From NCBI RefSeq assembly GCF_048771995.1, contig NC_133032.1:14946501-15010500 (forward strand): DNA of 64,000 nt, in the 5' to 3' direction. Position 1 is the stretch's first letter. Every line of letters begins with the position of its first letter. Under the pieces are notes generated by a model. It did no database searches and was not told the origin of the DNA. It worked only from the letters and a program-made list of their open reading frames with translations. Below, piece after piece: positions 24,574-38,143 of this stretch. The position numbers were made by a program, and so were the translations under genes. The stretch is from Taeniopygia guttata. Taxonomy: Eukaryota; Chordata; Aves; Passeriformes; Estrildidae.

Positions 24574-26760
24574 TCCTTCACTTCAGTCATGAGACATGAA
24601 CAGAATGAACTGTTTGCTACTGGAAGTAAATTATAAGTTGTGAATACAGTTTATTCATGTATTTCAGCATCAGAAAAAATTAGGAGTATCAAAGCATTCT
24701 GATAGCGCACTGCCATATTTCCTGTTTGTGAATGAAGACAGCACACCACTCTGTATACGTAGGCATGCTGTATGTGTATGTAACTGACACAATGGGAGCA
24801 GTATTTTCACTTGTATTGTCTGAAATATTATTTATTTTTTATTCTTTTGGGAACTTCTGGACAAAAGGGAATATCCATTCTCAAAGTTTGTGTCTTGGAT
24901 TCTCGGTAATGGGGAGAGCATTATGCTCATATCTCTTCTGTCCATTCCTTTTGGTTTTGCTGAATCTGCTATAAGTAATAGTTGCTTGATTTGTTACTTA
25001 CAGTAAGATAGAATATAGCTTTATAGATTTTAGATCTGCTTCAGATATTTTTGCTATCTTTGTCTTTTAAAGTACTGGTTTTGAAATCAAATCACAGTTA
25101 CTGTTCTTCCAACAATTTGGGAAAAAATGTGGTAATTGTGGGATATTATTTTACGTAATTTAAAATTCAATTTGGTGGTTAATCGCATTAGAAGTAGACT
25201 TGATTTGTTGTGCAAATACCCAAAAGCATTGTTGTCAGCACTTAGGATAAATCCATTATTACTTTTTTTTGGCCTTTCAATTTTTGACCTTAACAGATTT
25301 TAGCTTTTTGCAGAGATTCCATGTTTCTTCAAATGCACCATTCTGAATCCAGACTTATCTCCTGAAATTGTTCTTGCATGTTCACTCGATTGAGAGCAGG
25401 GATGTAATGGAAAAAACAGCAGATTAAAAGTTCATTTCTTCCTCAGACTCAGCTCAGTCTAGGTATTGTTCTTAAAATTATTGCCACTTCCTTGGCAGGG
25501 TAAAGAGAGAGAAGGCAGAATATCATACATTACTAAAATTAGTTTATTTCATGTGTGTGAGAACTTGAGCAAAATTCACTTATTATAATTCCTTTGAATG
25601 CTCAGCAGTATTTCATCACCTCTACAAATAAAATTAGGGGGTGTCTGTAAAATAATTTTGCATTCCTTTTTCATCCAAGATTTACAAATAGTGTCCCAAA
25701 GAAGACATAATAACACCCTAAGTAAACATATTTTTAAACATTTTATACATCCTTCTTCCAGTCTCTAGATCAAAGTTTGATGTAGGATGCTAAGAATCAT
25801 ACAGCTCTTGCTGGACACTCTTCTGTGATTTGTGACAGCAGTGCCAAAAGTAGGCAGGGCTCTTGGGTAACAGACTCTATGCAACCTGCTGTTCAACAGT
25901 ATTGTGTGTGCACACAGAACCAATGTGCTTATAGACCAAAGATTTACATACACACACTCACTCACACACACACATATATATATAAAATTTAAAAAATAAA
26001 AGGAAGAAAAAATAAACAGGGGAAAAAAAATCTCAAGCATATCTTCTACCTACAAAGGGACAAAGGGATTGGAGTGCTGTGTTCAGCTGGAAACCTGAGC
26101 CATGGGGTAATTTCTGATTCCTTTCACTATGCAAATAGTAAAATATAGATGGTTTCTGATGCCATAAAACATGTTCAAAGACTCTATTTTATATAGACTT
26201 CATTGAAGAAAGTTGTGTTGTCACTTCTTTCTTTTGAAAACTGAGATTTGTCCCATTCTACTGGTCACTATTGAAAACTTCTAAAACTTTTTTTATCCAT
26301 AGAAACCTCTTGTGTGTTAGGAAAAAGGAGGTGTGCTAAAAGCAAGGTTGAAATGGCATGAATGGAAATAGTACCTCAACTTAGTAAAGAATAAAGGTAA
26401 GAAAACTCAGAAATTGTAAATCACAAAAGATCTGTCAGTTCTGCTACCCACAGAGCATCTTTTGAAAAAGCCAGATAACCTTGTAATCCAGCAGCTGCAT
26501 AGCTTATATGTCCATGAGTATATCTGGGGGAGCAAGGGAGCCTTACTTAAATCTTCTTCTCCCCAGAAAGTTTTTCTGCCTCTGATTTTTTTTCATCTGT
26601 CTCCCATGCATTTGATTTCATATCAGTTTCCTGCAGGACAGGTTATACATGTGAAACTATGCTGATTGCAATATAAAGTATCCTATCTATGGTGTTTGCA
26701 GCTGTGTAGTAATTACTGCAAAGATGATGCCAAGATTTTAAAATAAAACCATCCTGGGGT
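24574..26760 (+). other. CERS6: CERS6 3' UTR (end uncertain)
   Basis: Non-coding sequence after the CERS6 stop. AATAAA hexamers occur at 25627-25632 and again near 25993, 26013, 26390 and 26742, so several polyadenylation sites are possible. A (CA)n(TA)n microsatellite lies at about 25949-25983. Mammalian CERS6 has a long 3' UTR, so the true end could be further downstream. Which signal is used cannot be told from sequence alone. Confidence 0.5.
25949..25983. repeat. CA/TA microsatellite
   Basis: Short run of acacacactcactcacaca followed by catatatatata inside the likely CERS6 3' UTR. Confidence 0.85.
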
Positions 26761-29700
26761 CAATTAAATTAAGATTATACTTTATGAAATCTGACCTGCT
26801 AAAATAGAAATGGAGAATATAAATTTAAACACACCTCTTTCATGGTGTTGGTTACCACCTCCATTGAACCATTTCCCTTCTGCAAAGATGGTTACACAAA
26901 TGGCATTCTGGCAAAATATTTTGTCTTACATGAGAACAGAATGTTGCTCTGAACTGTCAACATGCACAACATAGACCACATGCTGCAATGTTGGTAATAC
27001 CAGGGCATAAAGCAGTCCCCAGCAACAATCCTGGTGCCAGAGGTCTTTAGTCCCTGTTGGTCCTCTTTAGCAATGTTCTGTAATGTTCATTCAGATGTAG
27101 AGTCAAGGCTACAACCCTTGAGATGATTTACCATCACTACATATGCTGTTAGGGTATCACAGAATCATGGAATGTTAAGGGTTTGAGGGGACCTTGCAGA
27201 TCATCTAGTCCCAACTCCCTGCCATGAGCAGGGACACTTCACAGTAGACCAGGTTGCTCAAGACCTTGAACACTGCCAAGACTGGGGCATCCACGGCTTC
27301 CCTGGGCAAGTTGTTCAGTATTTTACCACCCCTGAAGTAAAGAATTTCTTTCTAAAGCTAACCTAAACTTTTCTCCTTTTTGCTCCAATCCTCTTACCAA
27401 CTTCATGGCCCTTCTCTGGACATGCTCCAACAGTTATATGTCCTTCTTATGTTGGGGACACCAGAGCTGGCTGCAGTACTCTGGATGGAGTCTCACGAGA
27501 GCAGAGGGACAGAATCCCCTCCCCTGCCCTGCTGCCCACACTCCTGTGGATGCAGCCCAGGATACTTTTGGCTTTCTGGGCTGCGAGTGCACACTGATGG
27601 CTCATGTTGAGTTTTTCACCAACCATCACTCCCAAGTCTCTCCACAGGGTTGCTCTCAGCCACGTCTCCACCAAGGAGTGCCTGGGATTGCCACAGCCCA
27701 GGAGTAGGACTTTGCACCTGGCTTGCTTGAGCTTCATGAGGTTTCCTTCATTCTCTCTCTCAAGCCTATCAGGGTCCCTTGTTCCCCACTGTTAAATGGT
27801 GCATCTGGGATTGAAACTCTTCCTTTGAGGTTTAAATTCAGTTACATCTGTGTGATATGCTAAAGCATGGATGCAGTTACCTTGGTTCAGCTAAAACCCA
27901 GTGACATGCTTATCCCCTATAATCCTGGCTTTTTGGAGTCTGTTCTTAGCAGTCTAGGATAAACTTCATACAGGTATGTCTGGAAAGTGAGGTAAGACAC
28001 AAATGATAAATTTGGGGAAACAGGATAAGAGGAAGCCTTAAGAACTTTCCCAACCTTTGCTAAACAATGACTGATCTTTCAAGCTAGAGGTTTATTATAA
28101 AAATTACAAATTCACACTTTTTTTTTGTCTCTAGGAGGAAGGACCAAGTGATTAGACATGGCAGTGTGCTTTAATTCATCGTTTCAACTAATGGGTGTGA
28201 AAACTTTGGCTTTATCTTCCACTCTGCAGAGAAAATGCCATGCAATTGTTTCCTTTTTCATTTGAATTTGATTGCTTTTCTGGTTAAGAGCTTTGCAAGG
28301 TGCATTTGGAGGTCATTGAGTATTTAGAGGCTAATTGCACATATTTTAGAAGATTGACTGAAATTATTCTCATGGTTCATGGTAAATGTGAGGCTTTAAA
28401 AGGTTCTGTATATTCACACCTTTTGTAGAATTGTAATTTAGTAATTCTAGAAATGAGAGTTTGTATAACCTCTCTGTCTTTGAGTTCTATGCTCCTTGTT
28501 TATAGTACAGTACATGACACAGTGGTTGAGATGTCAGAGTAGAAAACTGAGGAAATTAGAGTTTATTAGTAAATAGTAAGAATTTGTCTTCTCTCCTAGA
28601 CAGCCCAGATTACAGTAAAACAAGATTCAGGTTACCCTTTGTGTACTGTTCCCATATTGGCATATTTTGTATCAAAAGAAAAATACATGGTGGGTTTATG
28701 GTTTTGTTTGGTGGTTTTTCATAAAGAAGAACATTGCAGAGAATGGTAAAAATACCTGATCAAAAAACAAGAGTGCCAATGCCCAGTGCTTTTTCTGAGA
28801 CCCGAGTACATGCACTAAAGCTTTGCTTACAGTGGAATGATTCTTGTCTTAAATCTGTATCCGATTCAGGTGAAAATCACTTCCTGCTTCTGAACAGGAC
28901 ATGAGGGTGAAAGCTGTGACCCTGCAGCACACACCCCTGGTGATCCATGCTGGTTGATTGAGACACTCTGTGTTTTACACAGAGTGCTCTAGTAGGAAGC
29001 CTAATGCCCATTTCATTCATTTTCTCATTACCACAGCCTTCTGTATCTCAGAGAAATATGGGCTACTATTGGTTTTATACAGCTGATGCTTTGGTATTTT
29101 CTTAATCTCTTTGCTACAACTCATTTTTGTACGTCTCCTATTGTCTACTTCCTGTGAGATATGTGGGAGAGGAGTATTAAATACTTTTTACCCTTCTAGT
29201 AATGTGGACCCTCTTAGGCCTAACTTCAGTGTTCTGCAAACTACAGTTGCCTTTAAACCATGAAGCAAAACCAGTTTGTATTATTTGTTTTGACTGGTTT
29301 TGATTTGGAACAGAGACCTAATGGGAACTTCAGTAAGACATTATTCTTTTTTTCCCTTTTCTTTTAAAAAGCTCTAGTGGAGGTTTGCAAAGGTGATGTA
29401 CATGTACCGCCTTTACACTGTAAAGATTTCTGATTGTAGTTGCAATGAAAACACAGTGTTTGAGTGTGTCTCTACAGACTTCTCTATCTTTGAAATTGCT
29501 TTCAATTAAAAAACTGGAGGAAATACCATGAAAGGATGTTTTGGAGTCATGTCAATGGTCACATGTGTCAGACAAAAGGCAAAAAATATTGTCTTACATG
29601 ACTTAAAAGAGGTGCAACAAAACACATTTTCTGGCTTCTGCTGAGCTTCAGCTTTTTGCTGTTCTGGGGTTTACCTTTACACAAGCTCTCATACCATACT

Positions 29701-32700
29701 GTGCATGTCGACTGCTGCAAGTCAGGGTGAGGCAAATGACACATTTTCACCTGTGTTTTCATGAAAATCCTGTGCTTGAGCAACTCTTTCAGAAATGTGG
29801 TGATGTGTAGGAACTCTACTGTTCTGGATACAGTGATGCACTAGCTAGAAGTCCTTTCATGTATAGCTATTGTGTGGAACTTTGGGAGTTATTTTGTCTT
29901 TTATTTGACTGGGTTTGGGGTTTTTTCTAATATGGAGAATAATTATTCCTCATAAAATCTCTGGAACCAACCAGTATTGTGGGCTATTTTAATTTGGAGA
30001 CAGTTTCATAATAAACATAAGTATTAGAAATGTAGATTTTGTTTTCTTATTTCTTCTGTGAGATGCAGACAATGTTTTCCTTTGTTTTAGCTCAAAGATT
30101 GATACCCACGCTGTAGACTCCAACACTCTTTGGACAGATCCAAGTATGTCTTTGCTGTGTTCATCACTGCAGTACTTTATGTTATTTCTTGTATGAAACT
30201 GTTTGTAACAGGAAGTGGTGGAAGATTAAGTTCTCTCTATACAAACGAAATATTTTCATTACCAAAAAAAGGATATATTTTTCAAGGATTTAAACATCAA
30301 AATTTTTCATGGTAATAACTCCTGAATGTCCAGCCAGGCCCACTTTGGAAAAGATGTCTTTTTTCAGTCCAGATGAGCAGAGTTTCTATAGAAATACACA
30401 TTCAGATGTTTTCTTTTAGGCAAAACTGTCACTCAGCAAAGCACCACCTACTAACCTCTTGTGGAAGTGAGAGAAAAGAGCCACGCTTGGGAGTGGCTCT
30501 CCTAAGGAAAAGCTGCAGCTCACCAGAGTAAAGCCTACAAAACACCATTATCAGGCAGGCTCTGGTGCACCATTAAAAGATGACGAGGAAGTATTTAGAA
30601 ATGGGATGCCTGAAAAAATTCTGGTAACTTCAGCAGGAAATTTAGGCAACAGTTCTGATAACACAAGTATCAGTCATATAGGGATCTTCACACATGAGTT
30701 GAAGTTTTACCACTGAAGAGAAGTAAACCTGGGGATTTGCATTGTGTTAAAAAACTGTAGATCTTTAGCAATTGTAGTTGTTAATATGGCTCTGTGATAA
30801 TATATAGACTCTTGTGTTACATTTAATATAGCATTTCAGTTCATGTTTATTGAAGGTATTTCTGAAGAGATTTACTTATGTGGAATATTGTCCAGTGATA
30901 TGTGTAATGTCTTTTGCTCCCTATGCCACATTAACTTATGTAGCACAAGGGAGAGCCAATGTGTGCAGAACACAGCTCAGGATAACAAGATAAAGAGCAA
31001 GACCTTTATGTTCTGGCTCTAAGTCTGTAAAGGACCCTTTGTACAGGGAAACAGTGGCTCTCAGAGGACAGCAGGAGGTCTGCTGCTTCAGGAGAGTTAG
31101 AAGGCAGTGACACAATTTCCTGTAGATGTAGAAGGTGAGTGAAGGGAATCCAAATGTGTAGCTGTACCAGATGAGCAAATTTCTGCGTGACTCAGTAGCT
31201 CATCATGCTGTGATGGACAGAGTTTGGGAGCTTATGTGGAGGGAAGCTAGTCCCAGCTCTGCTAGTGTGAGTGGAGGGTTCTTGTTTCCCTAAGTTGTGC
31301 TGGGATTTTTGGTCTTTTTGGTGATTCATTCTGCTGCAGCTAGTCCTGGACAGATTTTACACTGTCTACTCTAGTCAGCCAGTAGCCTTCTTACACGGCT
31401 TAAGTGGGTTTCACAGAAGAGGATGACAGTTTGTCTTTTATGCCCAGCTTCTCCAGCACCAAGTCTGCCAAACCAGTGATGATTCTTGTAGAGGGATTTC
31501 TTAAATGCAGAGTTGTGTGCAACACTGACATGTTCCTAAGGTTCTGACTTTCAAAGGTAATTGTTTACATGTAAACTGTTAGCTTTTAGTCTCAAAGTGC
31601 AATATAAAAATAAGTATTAGAAGTTGAGTATTGTAGGTTTTGTAAGAGCAACATGACCTACTTGTAATGTTACTGCGATAGTTCGGTGACCAGATGAAAA
31701 GGTAATGTACTCTTTTAAGCTACTGGCTGGCAACATATATTTACATTCCTGAATTAATGCTCTTTTGTAGACATCTGAAAAACACCATAGTGGGTGGGTT
31801 TTTTTATACTTTTTAAACACTTCGAAGTGTAAGGTACTCTTCCCTAGAAAATACTGTGCAGGATATTTCTTAATTTTTTAGAACAACCAAGCAAAAGTCC
31901 CTGCACAACTGCCACATTTCTTGCATATTTACAACAACTTTTTGCAATCTCCCCTCACAAAATCCTGAAATCCAAAAATGAAATGTGATCCTTTCTTAAT
32001 TAAACTTGTGTCAGCTTTCTCACATTAATCTAACTAGCACTTTTATGTCCTGTTTCTGAGCCTATCATGAAGATAACCTCACCTTTTAATTCCCAGTAAT
32101 GGTAATTTTAATTACTCTTGGTCCCCTAAGGTATCTTTGAAAGAGCTGCTTCCCATCAGAAAGGCTTGCTTTTTCATAGTTACTTTTGCTTATTCCATTT
32201 AGGCTTAATTTAAACTTAAATCATCCGAAGCATTTAGGTGTTCCTGGTTCTCATTTTTATATGTGGTTTCTCATGGAACTATCTCCCAAGTGAGATCACT
32301 GCCCATAGCTGTTACTTTATGGGACAGTCTAATCATATTTCAGTTCCAGAAAAGGATTTGCATGTAAATAGTCTAGCTCAGTTACAGGTCCAACATTTGG
32401 TCCTTCAGCAACGCTGAGGAAGTGATGACCCAAGTTGTGGCACCCCCTGGACAAGTTGTGGATGTAAACAACAGCCAGGACTGCTGTCCAGACTAGAAGC
32501 AGGTGCCTTTTCACATTATTTTTGTAAATAACTGTTTCACTTTAATACCAATTTCCTACTAACTTAATCTCATTTTTTCTAAGGCTTTTTGTTAAGGAGC
32601 ATGTGAACCATTGAGATTACATCCATTATAGTTGAGCTGTGATGGTCTGCCCTACTTTTGCAACTTGTCCAAGCATCCAGCAAAAACACAGCTGTTTTAC

Positions 32701-35700
32701 ATAGAAGAACTCCCCTATAAGATTTGACAGGTAACTATTATAGACTGCTAACTGTATTATTTGGGAGAAGAATGGGTTGCTAATAGCAAAGGGAAATAGC
32801 AGGAGCAGTTGGGAACAGTAAACCATCTTATGTAAATTGTATTCACATTGACTGTGGATTTCATATTTTGTTTCAATGGATGCCATTAACACAAGATTTA
32901 GTAAAGGTGAACCCTATTTTACTACTGTCCCAAGCAGACTGTCAGAACTGTGGACTAACCTTAGAGAAGGTTGGAGCCTAAAAGGATGGGTAATTGCTGC
33001 AGAGTTGCAGTTGACAGCATTGAGAATTGCATGCCAGAAGAGGATTTTCCTCTTTCCTTTAGAAACATGAGTTTATCGGATGGCTTATTACCTTTGCAAT
33101 AAGTGTAGGAAAATACAGGCCAGTAAGTCATGCTGATACAATACTAAAAAAATAAAATTACCGATTTGCTGTGTTGTCTTTCCATTATGAGGTTGTATCA
33201 TACATGGAGTTAAACAAGCAAAATTCTTTCATTAGCTTTGCATGGGAAGATAAGTATTAGTTGTTTGCCTATGAGGTAAGCATTTACATTAATGTATTGT
33301 GCTGTAACTTAGCTAGTTAACCACCCGTTAGGTCACCTGTCACTTCGACCTATTGCTACCTTAGCCAAAAGGTTCAAGGTATGCTGTCTTCTCTGAAAAG
33401 CCTGGATTTCTTTGTAGTAGTTGCAATTGCTATCAGTATGAAGTGTAGCATGCTTCTAAATCAAAATAGTGATACACAGCTGGTGTTCTAACAGACCTGT
33501 TTCTCTGCCCAGCCAGTTATTCCAGCTGAAGCTGTGGTGTAGAAGATAATGGATAATGAAGAACTGAGGCCACGATCCAGTAGCCAGTGCAAAATAATCC
33601 ATTGAGGCAAGTCAGTCAAAGAGCATGTTTCCACATAGAGTTATCCATCAGTCACAAAACAGGTGAGTCAGTAGCAATTTGCATTGTTCAACATGCTGGG
33701 ACTGAAGAGGAAGAAAATCACACTGAGGCTAATTGTATCTTATTTCAATTAATCCCTTCAGTGCATAACTACTTATATATATATCTATAAAAATGTCATA
33801 TGAAAAACCACCACACACTTGCATGACTAAACACTATTTTTAGCTTCTGCCAGTCTCCCCAACAACTTTTGAATGTGTTGCTCACAATTAGTTCAAATTT
33901 GAAAAGAAGATTGTGTGGCAATTATCCCTGTCCATATAATGTACTTAGAGTCAGCAGTCAGGTACAGGGAGAGAACCACAGATAAATGCACTGGACCAAG
34001 AACAGGCAGGGTGCAACTGGTGTCCTGCAGCTTTAGCAGCAGCAAAGCAGGAGCCAAACTGGCATAACTCAGGAGTGGCTTTATGGCTCTGATCCTTAGA
34101 CTATAAAGAAGAGCTGAATACCACAGTGAAGAGAATGGCACTGTTCAAGGACAAACCCACAGATCTGTAGGAAATCAGGCTTCATTGCCTCTGCTTCTGT
34201 TGCAACAACTTATTTATAAACTCAAGACTCTAAAGGGGTCTCTGTGTCTAGAGCTGTCAGAGTAATTAGGGATAATATGGATAAAAAGAACGTAGTGTCA
34301 CTATCTGGCAGTCAGAGCCATTCCTCCCAACCCTTCAGGCATACAATGCTGTTTTAGCAGCAATGCCTCATATAACTGAATTGCAGCTATTGCTTTCAAA
34401 AAGGTAAGACTAATACCACAGTCATTTAGTATAACTTATTCACACAGTTAAAATACAGACTCTTACTTTGCCTGTGGGACTGATTTATGCATGCATATCT
34501 TTGTTATGTCAAGTTCCACAAGCCTTTTAAAAAGTTATAAATCACAAGTGAGTTCATGGCAATGTTACGGTATTACAATGACAAAACTAATTTAGACAAT
34601 TTCAAGGTACTGAATAAATTCAGTTTAATTGACATATTAGAGAAGATAGTATGACACAAGCATAGCATAACTTTCATGTCTTTTTATTTTCACAAATGTA
34701 GCCAATACTTGTTTGTTTGCTTTTCAATATACATCTAACAAGATCCAAGAGTAACTACCTCCACTCTTGTTTGAATAGGTGTGTAAAAGAACTGTTCTGT
34801 TAGCAGGGCTCTCACAGTAATTTGATTTATATTAAAATCTGACCTCCAAGTAACATACAAACAATAATGATTTAATATTTAATACATATGCTATTAACAT
34901 TTAATATTACTTTGTCTTCCCGGAAGTCTTTAAATTCATAGGGTGTTTCCAGTATCTCATAAATTCAACACTCTTCCCCAAGATTTTTACAAATGAGATA
35001 AATTTGATGAGGTGCTGAGCACCAGTACATCAGCAGTTTACTGTATGGTCAGCATTAGTTCATGGCCCATGCATTTCAGACTTGACCCTTGGTAACTAAG
35101 TATTGGTCAGCACTTTGAAAGGGAAAGCAAATGTTCAGCATTGGGCAAAGTGATTTATGAAAAAAGCCTTTACTGACCTCCATTAAAATCTATGTCTGCC
35201 TTAAGATCCTGCTAATAAAATGGAGCACCAGCATTAGGATTGTGTGTCACAGCCTCTAAGCTGCATACTGCTTTTGAGCTCAAGAGCTTTCCCTCATGCT
35301 CTTTGGGACATTTCAGTCTGTATCTGTGTACTATCCATCACACAGGCTTCCCCACAGCTGAATCTGCTGGGTCAGTCTATTGTGTTATCCTAGTTGTCTT
35401 CTCTATTATTTGATATCACTGTATTGTGAAGCTTCATAACAAACAGAAAATAGAACAGTCCAAATTATCACAGATCCAGGTGTGTGGCATCCTATAAGCA
35501 CTAAGTGCACACTTAAAACAAAGGTTTTAAAATGTCAAGACAAATCTTTCACTATAATGAGGCTGTTTCATGGAAGTCACAGGCCAGTTTTACTCATATT
35601 CTAGAATAAGTAAAGAAGCACATGTATTGTATACACATTCCTAGCTTTAACCCACTTTTGGAATGCCTGGCTCTGTTTTAGTGGAACTAAGGTCTCTGAT

Positions 35701-37884
35701 TTGCTCTGGCAAATATAAGCAGGCACATTATTCTAGCTCCAAAAGGAGTTGTAAAGGTTTATATTACACACAATAAATATTCCAAACTTCTTGCTTAGGC
35801 ATACGCACAGAACATTTACAACCAGGCACATCATATTCTCTAGATAATTTCATCATATTATTTAGATACTTTCTAAGAATGTATATTCCAATAAAGTAGT
35901 TGTCACATATTTTATGTTCTGTGTATAGCAATCTTGACAAATTCATTTTATCACCAACTACTTATGTCTGCGATTAACAAGAAAAGAAAATGGCACAATA
36001 AGTTTGAACATCTGTCTTCATTACTCAAAGCATTTCAGTTTCTTTCTCCCATGAACATGATCAGATCACAAGTGTTACAGAGGGTGTCTGAGCAAAACAT
36101 ACACCCTTAATGATTAAACAGCTCCATTTGAAATCATGGAAATGATGAGGTCGTGTTCTGCCTTTTTGCTTTCATACTACAGCTGTAAACCATTTGGTTG
36201 AGCATCCTGAAGCCTCCTTTCAGAGCGGCTCGGCACAGACAGGTGAAGTAGGGCAAGGGTATGCTTCAAAATGAACAGTCATTCTGGATGTGAGGGCAAT
36301 GCCCTTAGTGAGAAGCCAGAAGGGACAGGCTTTTCCCCAGGGATGGTAAAGGCTTCTGGACAAGGAAGAGATGCCAACAGCAGCCATAATGCCTCAAGAG
36401 ATGACACAAGTGGGAAGTGCACAGCTGGCTCAATACACTTTTTAAACTCCTGGCTAATCTACTGCCGTCCTTAAAATGCCTACAGCATTCTCTTAGTGGT
36501 AGAAGCAATTAGTTGAAAGAAATACCTGCAACTTAAATCCTGTTAATCTGATTGAAAAGGAAGCAAATCCACTAATGAACAATGAGACCCCTGAAGTCAG
36601 GTTCCCATCCCTCGCCTCTTTGTACCATTGCCAGTTACAGAATTCTCAGAGAGGACACAGGGTTAATCCTGAGAAAGGACACAAAGCATAAACTGAGGAT
36701 TTGTTTTATTTGAGGTGTCATTATAGTAATGCTTAGTAATTCTCTGCTGCCATTCTGTTCCAAAATTGCAGTCTAATCAGTTGGCACCTTTACCTTTCTT
36801 ACTGTTCTTTGTGTATAACTGGCTGTAACACAAGAAAAAAAATCAATAGGACACACCAAGGAAAATGATGCACTATTTAGAAAACAGCAAATTATGCCCT
36901 ATAGGGAAGAAGAAATGGAAGGTTATCTCATTTACTTTTTTTTGTTAAGTTGTGCTCCTAGAAGATGAGGGTGTAGTCTGTGGTGCATCCATCAAGCTAT
37001 ATGGTTAAGTTTAGACAAACCAAATTATTTAAAATACAGTGCACATGTGACTGAGAAATATTCCCAACTGTACTAAGAATATCTTTTCAGATCAGATAAT
37101 ATCTGATCACCAGATTTAAACATGCCTAAATGACTAGGTCATACATATTAGTTTTTGATTCACTAGAATATCTAGGACTGAACTTAGTCAAGACTTTATT
37201 TGAACTACGGTATATTATCAAATGAAGCATTTTCTTTCTTGTTGCAACAGTCCTTTTAAATATTCTGTAAAAATGAAAACAGTTTACAGGATAGAAAAAG
37301 AACATTTTCAATCAAAGCTGAGCATTGTGGTAATAATAGTCTTCTTGATAAGATGCAAAATACACACATGATTTATCTGTCACCACTCTATTTCATACTT
37401 GAATACATTATACTTCATTGTACTTTAATACATGATACAGTGTAATATAGGCTTTGCCATGTCAAAAGATTTCCAATGACTAAGTTTAACAAACCAGAAG
37501 AAAAACAACCATTTAGATGCATGAATAGAAATGCTAACACTGTAGAGTACAAGTTAGGGTAAAAATCAAGACAATGACCTATGACACAAGTAACTGAAGT
37601 AAGTGCTAAGCTTCAGCACACTTTTTTTTAAAAAAGGTTTCAGGCCTATTTCAACTACACAGAAACTTGAAAGAGACATCAATGCTTTTGGAAAATATAC
37701 ACAAACTACAGAAGGTAATTTATTTTTATTATCTCCAGGGGCAGCTAAATACAAACCATTATATCATTAATGCATGTAATGGATCAAAATTTACATGTCC
37801 AGAGACATTCATTTAAGGCAGTAGTTGGTAATACTATTGTTCAAAGGATGAGCCAAAATGTGTCCAGATAACAGTAGACTAAAA
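26761..37884. other. Intergenic region between CERS6 and SPC25
   Basis: About 11 kb of AT-rich sequence between the convergent genes CERS6 and SPC25. It carries one reverse CR1 copy (about 27155-27800), small hairpins at 28964-28986 (10-bp stem, 3-base loop) and about 30477-30500 (8-bp stem), and a 19-bp palindrome at 37090-37108. In mammals NOSTRIN occupies this interval; no F-BAR or SH3 coding exon could be found in any frame. Confidence 0.6.
27155..27800 (-). mobile_element. CR1 LINE 3' fragment, reverse orientation
   Basis: On the plus strand it starts with the inverted CR1 3' end (tcacagaatcatggaatg, gatcatctagtccc) and continues through the standard order: ccatgagcagggacac, caagttgttcagtattttac, ctgcagtactctggatgga, cccaagtctctccacagg and ggactttgcacctggcttg. 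Less diverged than the copy at 20098. It is 5'-truncated and has no open reading frame of note. Confidence 0.88.
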
Positions 37885-37900
37885 TGTTGCTTTCATTATC

Positions 37901-37906
37901 TTTATT
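37901..37906 (-). terminator. Candidate SPC25 polyadenylation signal
   Basis: AATAAA on the minus strand about 104 bases after the SPC25 stop. Others lie at 37719-37724 and 37725-37730, so the transcript end is not certain. Confidence 0.5.
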
Positions 37907-38009
37907 TAGAAATTAAGAGTCAGACATGGATAAATACACCATTTCACCAACAGAAAGGGAGTAAGAGTGCTCTACTCTTATTAGGCAGAAAGAGAGGTAC
38001 AAACCAGAT

Positions 38010-38143
38010 TCATGCAGACTGTTTATATGATAAAGCAGTGAAAGCTTTTCTGATGTTGGCAACAAATGCAGAAAAATTGTTAGTTTCTCTCAGTTTAAGC
38101 TGTAACTCTGCCATACAGTCCAGAGGAGGAGTACAGGAAGTCA
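38010..38143 (-). CDS. SPC25: SPC25 terminal coding exon 6
   Basis: 134 bp encoding [32 protein letters not shown] and TALSYKQSA, then TGA at 38012-38010. RETNNFSAF and IRKAFTA align with human RKTNNFSAF and VRKAFTA. The acceptor is ttctag. Confidence 0.93.

Noticed and set aside
32876-33070. Short plus-strand frame in the CERS6-SPC25 interval considered as a NOSTRIN exon
   Set aside because: No F-BAR or SH3 residues, and no consistent splice sites in phase.
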